Source of the DNA: Actinoplanes sp. NBC_00393
GTDB taxonomy: Bacteria; Actinomycetota; Actinomycetes; Mycobacteriales; Micromonosporaceae
Assembly: GCF_036053395.1 (NCBI RefSeq)
Contig: NZ_CP107942.1
Coordinates: 6,776,501-6,840,500, forward strand
Length of the DNA stretch: 64,000 bases
Direction of reading: 5' to 3'
The number at the start of each line of letters is the position of its first letter. Position 1 is the stretch's first letter. Below are positions 43,403-51,667 of the stretch, in pieces. A program made the position numbers and the translations under genes. Under the pieces are notes generated by a model. It was not told the DNA's origin, ran no database searches, and worked only from the letters and a program-made list of their open reading frames with translations.

Positions 43403-43969
43403 TCAGCTCACCGTGTCCCGCATGGCTTGTTCGGCGGCCGCGCTACGGATCACCATGAGGCGCAGTTCCAGCTCGTCGGCGACGATCGAGGCGAGGTGCT
43501 GGAGGGCCTTGAGCTGGCGCGGGTTGGCCTCGCGCGGCCGGCTGTCGATCACGTTGACCGTGCCGAGGCGGTACCCGTCGTGGGTCCGGATCGGCGCGGC
43601 GGCGTAGAAGCGCAGGCCCAGCTCGCCGCGGACCAGCGGATGTTCGAGGGTGCGCGGATCGACGGCGGCGTTGTTGATCACGTAGACGTCGTCCTGGGCG
43701 ATCACGGAGGCGCAGAGCCCGGGTTCCTTGCCGACCTCACGGACCCCGGACAGGCCCTGGCAGGCGGCCAGCCACACCCGGTCCTGCTCGACCAGGGACA
43801 CCGTCGCGATCGGCGTTTCGAAGATCGCGCCAGCTACGAAGGCGATCCGGTCGTACGCGTCCTCGACCGGCTGATCGACCAGCCGGTAGCGGCGTACCGC
43901 CTCGAGCCGGGCCTGCTCCTGCGGTCCGACGTTGTCCAGATATTCGTAGGCGTTCGACGACACAGTCAT
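43403..43969 (-). CDS. GAF-domain sensor protein
   Basis: 188 residues forming essentially one GAF domain (~25-178): RLVDQPVEDAYDRIAFVAGA, FETPIATVSLVEQDRVWLAA, the acidic middle, FYAAAPIRTHDGYRLGTVNV and a final helix. Stand-alone GAF proteins of this type bind small ligands or act in signalling. No output domain is attached. Confidence 0.85.
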   Translation of the reverse strand: MTVSSNAYEYLDNVGPQEQARLEAVRRYRLVDQPVEDAYDRIAFVAGAIFETPIATVSLVEQDRVWLAACQGLSGVREVGKEPGLCASVIAQDDVYVINNAAVDPRTLEHPLVRGELGLRFYAAAPIRTHDGYRLGTVNVIDSRPREANPRQLKALQHLASIVADELELRLMVIRSAAAEQAMRDTVS

Positions 43970-44033
43970 GGATGCAAGCCTATTTTGTGTCGGGCGTCAC
44001 GCAACTGTTCGAATGTCCAAGTCGCACACCCAG

Positions 44034-45302
44034 TCAGTCGCCGAGTGGGCGTACCCGGACCTGGGTGATGGCGCGGCCGGTCACCTCGACCACCTCGGCG
44101 GTGAATTCGGGCAGGGTCACCGACTCCCCCGGCTCAGTCGGGATGTGCCCGAGCGCGGCCAGCACCATCCCGGCGATCGTGGTGTAGTCGCCCTCCTCCG
44201 GCGGGTGGCCGTGGAAGCCGACGTCCGGCAGGTCGTGGATCGGGAACGAGCCGGGCATCAGCAGGGCGCCGTCGGCCTCGCGCACGGTCGCGGCGACGTC
44301 CCGGTCGGTCTCGTCGTAGATCTCCCCGACGATCTCCTCGACCAGGTCCTCCATCGTGACGATGCCGTCGATGGCGCCGCGCTCGTCGACGACCAGGGCG
44401 AGCGGCTGGCGTTCGCCGCGGAGCTCTTTCAGGGCGTCCGACACCCGCAGGGTCTCCGGCAGGAACAGCGGCGGCCGGGCCACCGAGTCCACCGGGCCGC
44501 CGGCGCTCACCAGGTCCCGCAGGTGCACCACGCCGATCACGTCGTCCAGGCCGGCCGGGCCGATCACCGGGGCCCGGGAGTGTCCGCCCTCGATCAGGGT
44601 GCGCAGCGCGTCCGGCGCCGGGGTGCCGCTGGTCAGGGTGAGCACGTCGCGGCGCGGCACCAGGATCTCCCGCAGGATCCGGTCGGCGATCTCGAAGGCG
44701 CCGGAGATGATCTCCCGTTGCTCGGCGGAGAACTCCTGCTGGGCGGCGACCATGTCGCGGATCTCCTCCGGGGTGACCTCCTCGCGCTGGGCGTTGGGAT
44801 CGACGCCGGCCAGGCGTACCACCCCGTCGGTGACCTTGCCGAGCAGCCACACCGCGGGCCGGGAGAAGGTGGCGATCACGTCCAGCGGGCGGGCCATCAG
44901 CAGCGCCCAGCCCTCCGCGCGCTGCATGGCGATCCGCTTCGGAGCGAGCTCGCCGAGGATCAGCGTGACGAAGGTCAGCACGATGGTGAGCAGCACGGTG
45001 GCGACCGGTTGGGCGGCCGAGCCGAGCACGCTGAGGTGCTTCTCCAACGGCTCGGAGAACGATTTGGCGACCACGGCCGAGGACAGGAAGCCGGCGAGCG
45101 TGATGCCGATCTGGATGGTGGCCAGGAACCGGTTCGAGTCGCGGCTCAGCCGGGCCAGCACCCGGCCGCCGCGGGACTCGCGCTCCAGCCGGTGCAGCTG
45201 GCTCTCCCGGAGGGAGATCACGGCCATCTCACTGCCGGTGAAGACGGCGTTGACCAGGGTCAGCGCCAGGACGAGCAGAACCGGACCGACAAAGCCATCC
45301 AC
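44034..45302 (-). CDS. CNNM/HlyC-CorC family transporter-like protein with CBS pair
   Basis: 422 residues. The N-terminal CNNM (DUF21) domain (~1-190) has about four membrane segments (LVNAVFTGSEMAVIS, FLATIQIGITLAGFLSSAVV). A CBS domain pair (~205-325; LVPRRDVLTLTSGTPAPDAL, DGIVTMEDLVEEIVGEI) and a C-terminal CorC/HlyC domain (~340-420) follow. The family affects magnesium and cobalt handling and envelope stress. Its gene is downstream of and close to the AlkA-like gene. Confidence 0.92.
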   Translation of the reverse strand: MDGFVGPVLLVLALTLVNAVFTGSEMAVISLRESQLHRLERESRGGRVLARLSRDSNRFLATIQIGITLAGFLSSAVVAKSFSEPLEKHLSVLGSAAQPVATVLLTIVLTFVTLILGELAPKRIAMQRAEGWALLMARPLDVIATFSRPAVWLLGKVTDGVVRLAGVDPNAQREEVTPEEIRDMVAAQQEFSAEQREIISGAFEIADRILREILVPRRDVLTLTSGTPAPDALRTLIEGGHSRAPVIGPAGLDDVIGVVHLRDLVSAGGPVDSVARPPLFLPETLRVSDALKELRGERQPLALVVDERGAIDGIVTMEDLVEEIVGEIYDETDRDVAATVREADGALLMPGSFPIHDLPDVGFHGHPPEEGDYTTIAGMVLAALGHIPTEPGESVTLPEFTAEVVEVTGRAITQVRVRPLGD

Positions 45303-45366
45303 AGGTACGCCTTCCGGACTAATACATCATTCCGGACAACCGTAACGCCGGATTCAGCGGTGCTGC

Positions 45367-46275
45367 TCAGAACCGCGCGAAGGACCGCACCGGCATCCGC
45401 GGGCCGAACTTCGGCGCGCCGAGCCCGCCCAGGGCGAACAGCTCGCAGACCCGGCCCCGGTGGCCGCGGAACGGCTCGAGCAGCTCGAGCATCCGCGCGT
45501 CGGTGCCCCGGACCTCGCCGGCCAGCGCCCACGCGACCGTGTTCGGGATGTGGAAGTCGCCCACACTGACCGCGTCGGGGTCGCCGAACGCGTACCGGAC
45601 CGTCTCGGCGGCGGTCCACGGGCCGATCCCGGGCAGCGCGGTCATCCGGGCCGTCGCCTCGGCCGCGTCCACGCAGCGTTCCAGGCGGTCCGCCACCCGG
45701 GCCGCGCGCAGCAGCGCCTGGGTGCGGCGCTGCTCGACGCCGAAGGGATGGAACGTCCAGTACGGCGTGGCGGCCACGGCGGCCGGGTCGGGCGGCAGCA
45801 CCAGATCAACCGGGCCGGGCGCCGGCTCGCCGAAATGCCGGCAGATCGCACGGTACGACCGGTGTGCCTCCTTGCCGGTGACCTTCTGCTCCAGGATCGC
45901 GCGCAGCAGACGGGGGAAGAGGAGGTTCGTGGCGGGTAGGCGTACCCCGGAGAAGGTTTTGGCCAGGCGCGCGACCAGCGGATGGCGCGCTGCCAAGGCC
46001 GGGAAGGCACTCAGATCATCACGGAGTCCGGCGATCGCGTCCGCGCGGTCGACGATCCACTGCGACCCCGGCCCATGGCCGGTCGCGGTCAGCTCACCAC
46101 CGGCGCGGGCAAGATGCAGGGTCGCAGGACCATCCGGGGTACGCGCAGCGAGCCAGAAATCGCCGTCCCGAAGCATCCCGCACGGGTCGTGCTTGGGCAC
46201 CAGCAACGGCCGCACCGAGGCACCGAACCGGTAGTGCTCCGGCGGCGTCAACCGGCGGCTCACCTCGGACGTCAC
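45367..46275 (-). CDS. AlkA-like HhH-GPD DNA glycosylase
   Basis: 302 residues from the GTG at 46275. The helix-hairpin-helix is LPGIGPWTAAETVRYAF and the catalytic Asp lies in SVGDFHIPN. The N-terminal AlkA-type domain (~1-110) is present; no Ada-type methyltransferase or Fe-S motif is. It should excise alkylated bases such as 3-methyladenine. A hairpin and a second terminator-like structure separate it from the next gene upstream. Confidence 0.88.
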   Translation of the reverse strand: MTSEVSRRLTPPEHYRFGASVRPLLVPKHDPCGMLRDGDFWLAARTPDGPATLHLARAGGELTATGHGPGSQWIVDRADAIAGLRDDLSAFPALAARHPLVARLAKTFSGVRLPATNLLFPRLLRAILEQKVTGKEAHRSYRAICRHFGEPAPGPVDLVLPPDPAAVAATPYWTFHPFGVEQRRTQALLRAARVADRLERCVDAAEATARMTALPGIGPWTAAETVRYAFGDPDAVSVGDFHIPNTVAWALAGEVRGTDARMLELLEPFRGHRGRVCELFALGGLGAPKFGPRMPVRSFARF

Positions 46276-46313
46276 CGCTGAACTATGCCACCGTTCCCGG
46301 TCCGAAGAACAGG

Positions 46314-46350
46314 CCGATGGCCCTGGCCGTCTCCGGGCCAGGGCCATCGG
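46314..46350 (-). terminator. Strong hairpin terminator
   Basis: A perfect 15-bp stem, CCGATGGCCCTGGCC (46314-46328) with its complement (46336-46350), and a 7-base loop. It lies past the 3' end of the Pro-rich secreted protein gene and before the AlkA-like gene. Confidence 0.8.
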
Positions 46351-46474
46351 TCGGCGACCGGACACCCGAGAAAGGTCCGGTCACCCGTGCGGAGCCTGCC
46401 CGGTGGTGGCCGGGCGGCCTGCCGCGTACACGTCCGGCAGGGGGTAGGACGGTCGACGGTGCCGAAGGGGGGTC

Positions 46475-46504
46475 CCGGACCGGGCTGGGAGTAGCCCGGT
46501 CCGG
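46475..46504 (-). terminator. Second hairpin terminator after the Pro-rich secreted protein gene
   Basis: CCGGACCGGGCT pairs perfectly with AGCCCGGTCCGG around a 6-base loop, 51 bp past the stop of the gene ending at 46556. Confidence 0.75.
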
Positions 46505-46555
46505 TTCGGTACCGGCGAAGCGGCAGTGCTCCGCGTCGTTGCTACGCCGGCCAGG

Positions 46556-47800
46556 TCAGCGGACGCGAACCCGGACCGAGTCGAACGCCGGCGTCTGGTT
46601 GGCGCGCTCCATCATCGGGATCCGGTGCGAACCGTCACCCGCCCACGAGGAGCACTGGAACGTACCGGCCTCGGGCAGACCCGGCACCTGGATGTTCACG
46701 GTGTCCGGGGTGGCACTGCCCTGGCTGTCCTCGGTCGCGACGAAGAACGCCGGGACCGGGGCGGGGTCCGGAGCGTTGTTGCGGCTCTGCAGGATCCGGC
46801 ACGCGGTGTGGAAGTGACCGCGGACCAGGCCGTTCTGCAGGACGCTGCTCTCCACGTAGTAACCGCCCTGGCCGGCCGCGAGGAAGCGGTCGCGGATCAG
46901 GTTCCGGGTGCTGACCGAGAGCGTGAACGGCTGGTTCACCCGCACCTGGCCCGGTGCCCGGGTGATCAGCAGCGTCGGGTTGTTCGCGGCGGCGCCGACC
47001 TCACCGAACTCGGTGGAGACGCACCGGTCGCCACGCTGGAAGCCGTCGTGGTCCTCCAGGTTGGAGGTGTCACAGCTGTTGGTCAGGATGCCGAGGCCGG
47101 CGCCCGGAGGCGGCGTGGTCTGGCCCGGGTCGGGCTGGTCCCCGTCCCCGCCCTGGTCTCCGCCCTGATCGCCACCCTGGTCTCCGCCTTGGTCGCCACC
47201 CTGGTCTCCGCCCTGGTCGCCACCCTGACCCTCTTCAGCGGGCGGCTGCTCCTGGCCACCCTCGGCGGGCGGCTGCTCCTGGCCTTCTTCGGCCGGCGGC
47301 TGCTCCTGACCGCCCTCGGCGGGCGGCGCTTCCTCGCTCGGCTCGGCGGCCGGCGCGGACGGCTGGGCGCCGCCGTTGTTGCCGCCGTTGTTGTTGCCGC
47401 CGCCGTTGTTACCGCGGCCACGGCGGGCGTTGGTGGTGGCCTCCTCGGCCGCCTCCTCGTCGGCGACGTTGTTCATCACCCACTGCCGACAGCGGGCCCG
47501 CACTTCAGCGGTCGTCGCCACATCGCCGGCGCCGTCATCGGCGTGCTGGGTTACCTGGCCGTTGTTCGTGGTGTACGTGCCCCGCCGTGTTTCCGTGGAC
47601 AACCGGGACTGGTTCGGTGCGGCCAGGTCGTCACAGGCTGCCAAGGCCCGCTTGGTGGTGCGGTCGGTGCTGGCGTTCGAGACCTGGGTCACGGTCACGA
47701 TGCCGCCGAACGCAACCAGAGTGGCCGCGACGGCGATGATGCGGCGCCGACCGCTGAACCACGTCGGGGAACTGGCGCGCCGGTACTTGGACCTTCGCAT
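46556..47800 (-). CDS. Secreted protein with acidic Pro/Gly/Gln repeat region
   Basis: 414 residues from the ATG at 47800 (AAAGG eight bases upstream). A signal-anchor helix (IIAVAATLVAFGGIVTVTQV) follows a basic start. Residues ~125-215 are low complexity: EQPPAEGGQ units, then six or seven GGDQ units from a 12-bp minisatellite. The C-terminal ~185 residues, beginning near LGILTNSCDTSNLEDHDGFQ, form a globular domain with several Cys (C in SCDTSN, GDRCVSTEF, HTACRIL, TFQCSSW). I do not recognise the fold. It is downstream of the DUF4142 gene and ECF regulon and is probably a cell-envelope protein. Confidence 0.75.
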   Translation of the reverse strand: MRRSKYRRASSPTWFSGRRRIIAVAATLVAFGGIVTVTQVSNASTDRTTKRALAACDDLAAPNQSRLSTETRRGTYTTNNGQVTQHADDGAGDVATTAEVRARCRQWVMNNVADEEAAEEATTNARRGRGNNGGGNNNGGNNGGAQPSAPAAEPSEEAPPAEGGQEQPPAEEGQEQPPAEGGQEQPPAEEGQGGDQGGDQGGDQGGDQGGDQGGDQGGDGDQPDPGQTTPPPGAGLGILTNSCDTSNLEDHDGFQRGDRCVSTEFGEVGAAANNPTLLITRAPGQVRVNQPFTLSVSTRNLIRDRFLAAGQGGYYVESSVLQNGLVRGHFHTACRILQSRNNAPDPAPVPAFFVATEDSQGSATPDTVNIQVPGLPEAGTFQCSSWAGDGSHRIPMMERANQTPAFDSVRVRVR

Positions 47801-47839
47801 GGGTGACACCTTTCTTGGTCGCCGTGGGCGATGTGATAC

Positions 47840-48616
47840 CTACCGCGCGCGGAAGATGCGCATGGTCGTGATGACCCCGACCACCAGCGCGGCGGCGAGG
47901 ACGATGAGGATGACGGTGTTGCTGAGACCGGGAACGTTGCCGCCCTCGGTCGCTGCGACGAGCATCTGGTTGTCGACCGGCACCGGTCCCTGCCCGGCCG
48001 CCGCCTTCGGAGCGGGCGCGGTGGGCAGTGCGGCGTAGTCGACGATGCCGCTGCTCTCCAGCAGCGTCATGTGGGTCATGACGAACTGGTTGGTCTGCTG
48101 GGCCAGCTTGCGGACCGTGTCGCTGCGCGTGGTGGCCCGGATCGTGCCGATGGCCGGGAAGATGTTGCCGTGCGCGGCCCGCAGCCGGTCGATGAAGATC
48201 TGGTCGAACTGCTGCGGCGTCCGGGCGTTGCGCATCTCGCTGAGCCAGAACTGCTGGTCGCCGTTGGGCTGGTTCGGCAGGCTGATGCCGAGCTTCTTGC
48301 CGGCCGCACGGGTCAGGTTGTCGAGGGCGACGTGCTGCTTGGCGATCTCGGCGCCGATCTTGGCGACCTTGACGTTCTCCGACTTCTCCGCGGCCATGTT
48401 GCCGGCCGGGACCTCCCACAGGCCGGCGAGCCGGACCTTGATGACGAAGTCACGGTCGGCGGCGGTCAGAGTTCCGGTGCCGTTGTCGGTGAGGCCGGTA
48501 TTCGGCGGCACGGGCACTGCGTCTTCGGCGTGGGCGGCTCCGGCCGGCGTCACCATGAACGCCAGTGCGAGAGCCAGGGTGCCGACCAGCCATCGGGGGA
48601 CACGGCGGGCCTTCAT
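47840..48616 (-). CDS. DUF4142 family exported protein with C-terminal membrane anchor
   Basis: 258 residues from the ATG at 48616 (GGAGAAG nearby). A signal peptide (VGTLALALAFMVTPAGAAHA) precedes a helical ferritin-like DUF4142 domain (~40-185; LTAADRDFVIKVRLAGLWEV, AKIGAEIAKQHVALDNLTRA). A Pro/Ala linker leads to a terminal TM helix (VILIVLAAALVVGVITTMRI), so it is held on the outer face of the membrane. DUF4142 proteins are linked to envelope stress; function otherwise unknown. It is the first gene of a pair with the Pro-rich protein. Confidence 0.88.
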   Translation of the reverse strand: MKARRVPRWLVGTLALALAFMVTPAGAAHAEDAVPVPPNTGLTDNGTGTLTAADRDFVIKVRLAGLWEVPAGNMAAEKSENVKVAKIGAEIAKQHVALDNLTRAAGKKLGISLPNQPNGDQQFWLSEMRNARTPQQFDQIFIDRLRAAHGNIFPAIGTIRATTRSDTVRKLAQQTNQFVMTHMTLLESSGIVDYAALPTAPAPKAAAGQGPVPVDNQMLVAATEGGNVPGLSNTVILIVLAAALVVGVITTMRIFRAR

Positions 48617-48662
48617 CTCTTCTCCAACCTCCAATGCCACGTGTGTTGCCGAATCGATGAGA

Positions 48663-48733
48663 TTTGTTCGCGACGGTGGAGACCTTGCGAACCAGCGCAC
48701 GCGATGCGCGGCTTGCGGTAGGTCGCGAACAAA
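48663..48733. promoter_or_regulatory. Long-range inverted repeat between lipoprotein and DUF4142 genes
   Basis: TTTGTTCGCGAC at 48663-48674 pairs perfectly with 48722-48733; inside is GCGCA-N5-TGCGC. It begins 2 bases past the lipoprotein stop and reaches into the DUF4142 leader, so it may terminate the first transcript or control the second. Confidence 0.6.
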
Positions 48734-48735
48734 CC

Positions 48736-49434
48736 TCAGTAGCTGTAATCGCTGCCGGAGTCCTCGGCCTCGCCCTCGGCGCCCTCGTCGTCGGCCGGCG
48801 GTGCGACCGGCTTCGAGATGGCGGGCAGGCAGGTGAGGTTCTTGGTGCCGTCCGGGTTGATCACGAACCACTTGCCACCGACGTTCTGGCCCTTCCACTG
48901 ACCCGGCTTCTTGTCGCCGATGTAGCGGTAGAGCGGCCAGCCCTTGAGGGTGAGCTGTTTGGTGCCGTCCGCCCGGGTGACCGTGCCGACCAGGTCAGCG
49001 CTGACGCCCTTGAGCTTCGGCTCGCCGTCGTTGGTGAGCGCCGCCGGCCAGATCTCGGCGCAGTCGCCGTTGCAGTTGGACTTCGCCGGGTCGTCCTTGT
49101 CGTCGTCGAACCGGTACAGCACGAAGCCGTCCTGGTCCTCGACGACCTTGCCCATCCGGGGGACCTTCGAGCCGGTCAGCGAGGTGGTGGTGAGCTCGTC
49201 GCTGATCTCCGGGGTGTTCGCCTCGGCGTCAGCCGGGTCCGCGGGCGCCGTCGCCTCAGCGGTGGCCTCCGGGTCGGCCGTCGCGCCCGGGGAGGCGGCG
49301 ATGTCGTTCGATGCCGGTTCGGCGGCGTTGCCGTAGTCGGCCGCTTGGTATCCGGCCGGGGCGCAACCGGGCAGTGCTACCACCGCCGCCAGCGCAGCGC
49401 CGATGACCATCAACTTCCGCTTGTCCGCTACCAC
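48736..49434 (-). CDS. COG4315-type secreted-repeat lipoprotein
   Basis: 232 residues from the GTG at 49434, which has GGAGG six bases upstream. The lipobox is LPGC (Cys24). A long Ala/Pro/Glu/Asp linker (~25-75) leads to two copies of the lipoprotein_15 repeat (GKVVEDQDGFVLYRFDDDKD with CNGDCAEIWPA; TLKGWPLYRYIGDKKPGQWK with GQNVGGKWFVINPDG). Family members are exposed on the cell surface and often co-occur with ECF sigma genes. A promoter-like sequence matching that of the sigma gene lies just upstream, so it is a probable target. Confidence 0.88.
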   Translation of the reverse strand: MVADKRKLMVIGAALAAVVALPGCAPAGYQAADYGNAAEPASNDIAASPGATADPEATAEATAPADPADAEANTPEISDELTTTSLTGSKVPRMGKVVEDQDGFVLYRFDDDKDDPAKSNCNGDCAEIWPAALTNDGEPKLKGVSADLVGTVTRADGTKQLTLKGWPLYRYIGDKKPGQWKGQNVGGKWFVINPDGTKNLTCLPAISKPVAPPADDEGAEGEAEDSGSDYSY

Positions 49435-49474
49435 GAGCCCTCCAGCTGATTCTGGCTGCAGCCATTTCCGGGCA

Positions 49475-49504
49475 GTAGTACGGAGAGGGTGCGAAGTCGG
49501 TTGA
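49475..49504 (-). promoter_or_regulatory. Putative ECF-type promoter of the lipoprotein gene
   Basis: On the minus strand TCAACC is followed by 16 bases and CGTACTAC. The same CGTACTAC element, preceded by TGATCC at 17 bases, occurs before the sigma gene. The -35 (TSAWCC) and -10 (CGT) resemble those of actinobacterial ECF regulons. Confidence 0.5.
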
Positions 49505-49581
49505 ACATTCGGCGCGATCAAATCAGTAAATTTTCTTTTGAACCTTCCGGCAGACACGTACGTAAGACGAAGACCACTGCG

Positions 49582-49623
49582 CACGAAAAAGGCCCGGCCG
49601 CATCGCGACCGGGCCTATTCGTG
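49582..49623 (-). terminator. Intrinsic terminator after the anti-sigma gene
   Basis: On the minus strand a stem of AGGCCCGG/CCGGGCCT with an 11-base loop and flanking CACGAA/TTCGTG pairing is followed by TTTTT. It lies 10 bp past the anti-sigma stop. Confidence 0.9.
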
Positions 49624-49632
49624 TTCGTACGG

Positions 49633-50406
49633 TTACGGAACGCGAACCAGAGTCTCCCCCGGGCCGGCTTCGGTGATCTCCTGAACCTGGACGTGGGCGA
49701 TCTCGTCGCGCGGGGTCCCGGTGACCGCCTGAAGCAGCAGCGGGGACGGGTTGGCCGCCGTACCCCAGCCCTTCTCGCCGATCTCCCAGGACGCCACCTG
49801 CTCCGAGGTGCCGTCGGAGCGGACCACGACCAGGGCGCACTTCTTCGGGCCGGCGAGGTTGCCGACCGCGAAGGAGATCTGGGTGCCCCAGTCCTTCTTC
49901 TCCAGGCCGACGGCCGCGGACACGCCGCTGCGCGGGTCGGTGCCGTCGAACGTCTCACCCGGCAGCTTGGTGCCGCCCAGGGCCACCCCGTCGCTGTTCG
50001 GCAGCGGGTCGAGCCGGCTGCTGTCGCCCGTCGCAGTCTGGGCCGGCGGGGTCGACTCCGGGCCGAGCCAGCGGCCACCGGCGAAGAGCGCGCCGATCGA
50101 GAGCATGGTGAACACGACCACGGCGGCGGCCAGCGAGTAGAGCCGGCGGCTGTTCGCGCGGTGCCGCTCCACCCGGACCTCGCGGAGCATCTTGTTCAGC
50201 ACGGCGCCGTCGCGCTCGGACTGCTCGGCGGCGATCAGCGCCTCCGCGTCGACGGTCGCCAGCACGTCGGCCACCTGGACGAACGACTCCAGCTCGAAGG
50301 CGCACTGCGGGCAGTCGATGAGGTGGTCCTCGAAGAGCGAGGCGTCCCGGTCGTCGAGTACGCCCAGCGCGTACGACGCCACGTCGAAGTGCTGTTCCTG
50401 TGTCAT
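49633..50406 (-). CDS. Anti-sigma factor (zinc-finger ZAS type)
   Basis: 257 residues. The N-terminal zinc-binding anti-sigma domain (1-~80) has the H-x3-C-x2-C motif in EDHLIDCPQCAFEL. A single TM helix (~94-112, LYSLAAAVVVFTMLSIGAL) separates it from an exposed C-terminal domain (~150-257). The ATG overlaps the sigma-factor stop (ATGA), so sigma and anti-sigma are made together. It should hold the sigma factor inactive at the membrane until an envelope signal triggers release. Confidence 0.92.
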   Translation of the reverse strand: MTQEQHFDVASYALGVLDDRDASLFEDHLIDCPQCAFELESFVQVADVLATVDAEALIAAEQSERDGAVLNKMLREVRVERHRANSRRLYSLAAAVVVFTMLSIGALFAGGRWLGPESTPPAQTATGDSSRLDPLPNSDGVALGGTKLPGETFDGTDPRSGVSAAVGLEKKDWGTQISFAVGNLAGPKKCALVVVRSDGTSEQVASWEIGEKGWGTAANPSPLLLQAVTGTPRDEIAHVQVQEITEAGPGETLVRVP

Positions 50407-51086
50407 TCGGTCACCCCCCGCTGCTGGAGCGCGGTACGAAGCGCACGCAGGGCGTAGTACACCCGCGACTTGGCCGTGCCGAGCGGCAGGTTCAACGCCT
50501 CCGCCGCCTCCGGCACGGTGCGACCGCGGAAATACGTCTCGATGAGGATCTCCCGGTGCGAATGGCTCAACTGCCGGAGAGCATCCGACACGGTCATCGA
50601 CTGGAGAACCTTGTCGGTCTCGTCGGACGTGGTGGGGAAGCTCTCCAACTCCCGATCGTACGTCTCGGCGGGCCGGGCGTTGGCGCTCCGGTGCTCGTCG
50701 ATGGCGATCCGCCGGGCGACGGTGACCAGCCACGGGCGCAGCGACTGCTGACCCTGCGCGCCGAGGCGGTGCGCGTTGCGCCACGCCCGGAGCAGGGTCT
50801 CCTGCACGATGTCCTCGGCGCGCTGCCGGTCACCGCCGGTCAGTCGCAGCACGAACATCAGCAGCGGTCCCGCGTGCTCTTCGTAGAGCAGCTTGACCAG
50901 CGTGTCCTCATGGCTCGGGCTGCTGCTCGGAGCGGCCTCGTGCCGCGGCGCCTGCCGCGGGATCACCGTGCCCTCGTCGCGATGGTTGCCACCGCCGTCG
51001 AGAGCCTGCCACCTACCACCGGAGTGTTGCCGCGCCATCACACGCACCCTCTCCGGCGCGAGCCGATACTCGGCCACCGCATGCAT
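50403..51086 (-). CDS. ECF-type RNA polymerase sigma factor
   Basis: 227 residues. Sigma region 2 (~65-135; YEEHAGPLLMFVLRLTGGDR, DIVQETLLRAWRN) and region 4 (~165-222; ALRQLSHSHREILIETYFRG and an HTH with LPLGTAKSRVYYALRALR) are complete. The N-terminal ~55 residues are an unusual His/Arg/Pro-rich extension. The start is well supported: GGAGG five bases before the ATG. It is coupled to its anti-sigma factor. A matching promoter motif lies upstream, consistent with autoregulation. Confidence 0.93.
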   Translation of the reverse strand: MHAVAEYRLAPERVRVMARQHSGGRWQALDGGGNHRDEGTVIPRQAPRHEAAPSSSPSHEDTLVKLLYEEHAGPLLMFVLRLTGGDRQRAEDIVQETLLRAWRNAHRLGAQGQQSLRPWLVTVARRIAIDEHRSANARPAETYDRELESFPTTSDETDKVLQSMTVSDALRQLSHSHREILIETYFRGRTVPEAAEALNLPLGTAKSRVYYALRALRTALQQRGVTE

Positions 51087-51120
51087 CGATACCTCCGCCC
51101 GGACCCTTCCCCGTCGCCTG

Positions 51121-51150
51121 TAGTACGGCTGGGGGGCCCGGCCGGGATCA
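51121..51150 (-). promoter_or_regulatory. Putative autoregulated ECF promoter of the sigma gene
   Basis: Minus-strand TGATCC, 17 bases, then CGTACTAC, ending about 36 bp before the ATG. CGTACTAC is shared with the upstream region of the lipoprotein gene. Confidence 0.5.
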
Positions 51151-51667
51151 AAGCCGGCCCGAGAATTTCCGGGGTACTCGGTCTCAACGGTCCTCCGCTG
51201 CGATCGTGATCGTGAAGGCGCGCCGGTCGCGGATCACCCTCCGTATTGATCTACGCCGATTCGGACGCCAGGTAAGGCGGAATAATACTCAGTGACAAGG
51301 GACCACAGACATGTCCCTGAGAATAATTCTCCCGGAGGCGGGAGAGCGCGATCTCAGAGCGTGAACGGACGATTCCTCAGCGTCGCGAGAGCTGAGTATT
51401 GTGTGGTGAATGGTGGGGTGGGAGAACCGTTCGGGGGATGCCTTTATGCCAGTCGGACTCTTTCGGGCGTCACCCGTCCGGGAGCGCTCCCAATTCTGAT
51501 CTCCCTGCTGGCGGGCTCGGTCGTCACTTTCTGTGCCGATCCGCTGGGCGTTTCCGCGCTCACCGAAACCGTGTCCCAAGTCCCGGGAGCGCTGATCATT
51601 TCTTGAGACCTGTGCCATCTTGTGGGATCGTGCACACACCGCGAACCGGTCAACGGCCATGAACCGG
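51151..51667. other. Intergenic region with clustered small palindromes
   Basis: No gene was recognised. Dyads include AGGGAC-N9-GTCCCT (about 51299-51319), GAGAATAATTCTC (51319-51331), the overlapping TCTCCCG-N4-CGGGAGA (51328-51345) and GGGAGCGCTCCC (51480-51491). Local AT content is raised around 51240-51330. It is not clear whether these mark the end of the nuclease operon or a control region of the sigma gene. Confidence 0.5.

Noticed and set aside
51292-51606. Short plus-strand gene between the sigma and nuclease genes
   Set aside because: Composition is not that of a coding sequence here, no ribosome binding site, and overlapping palindromes explain the conserved look.
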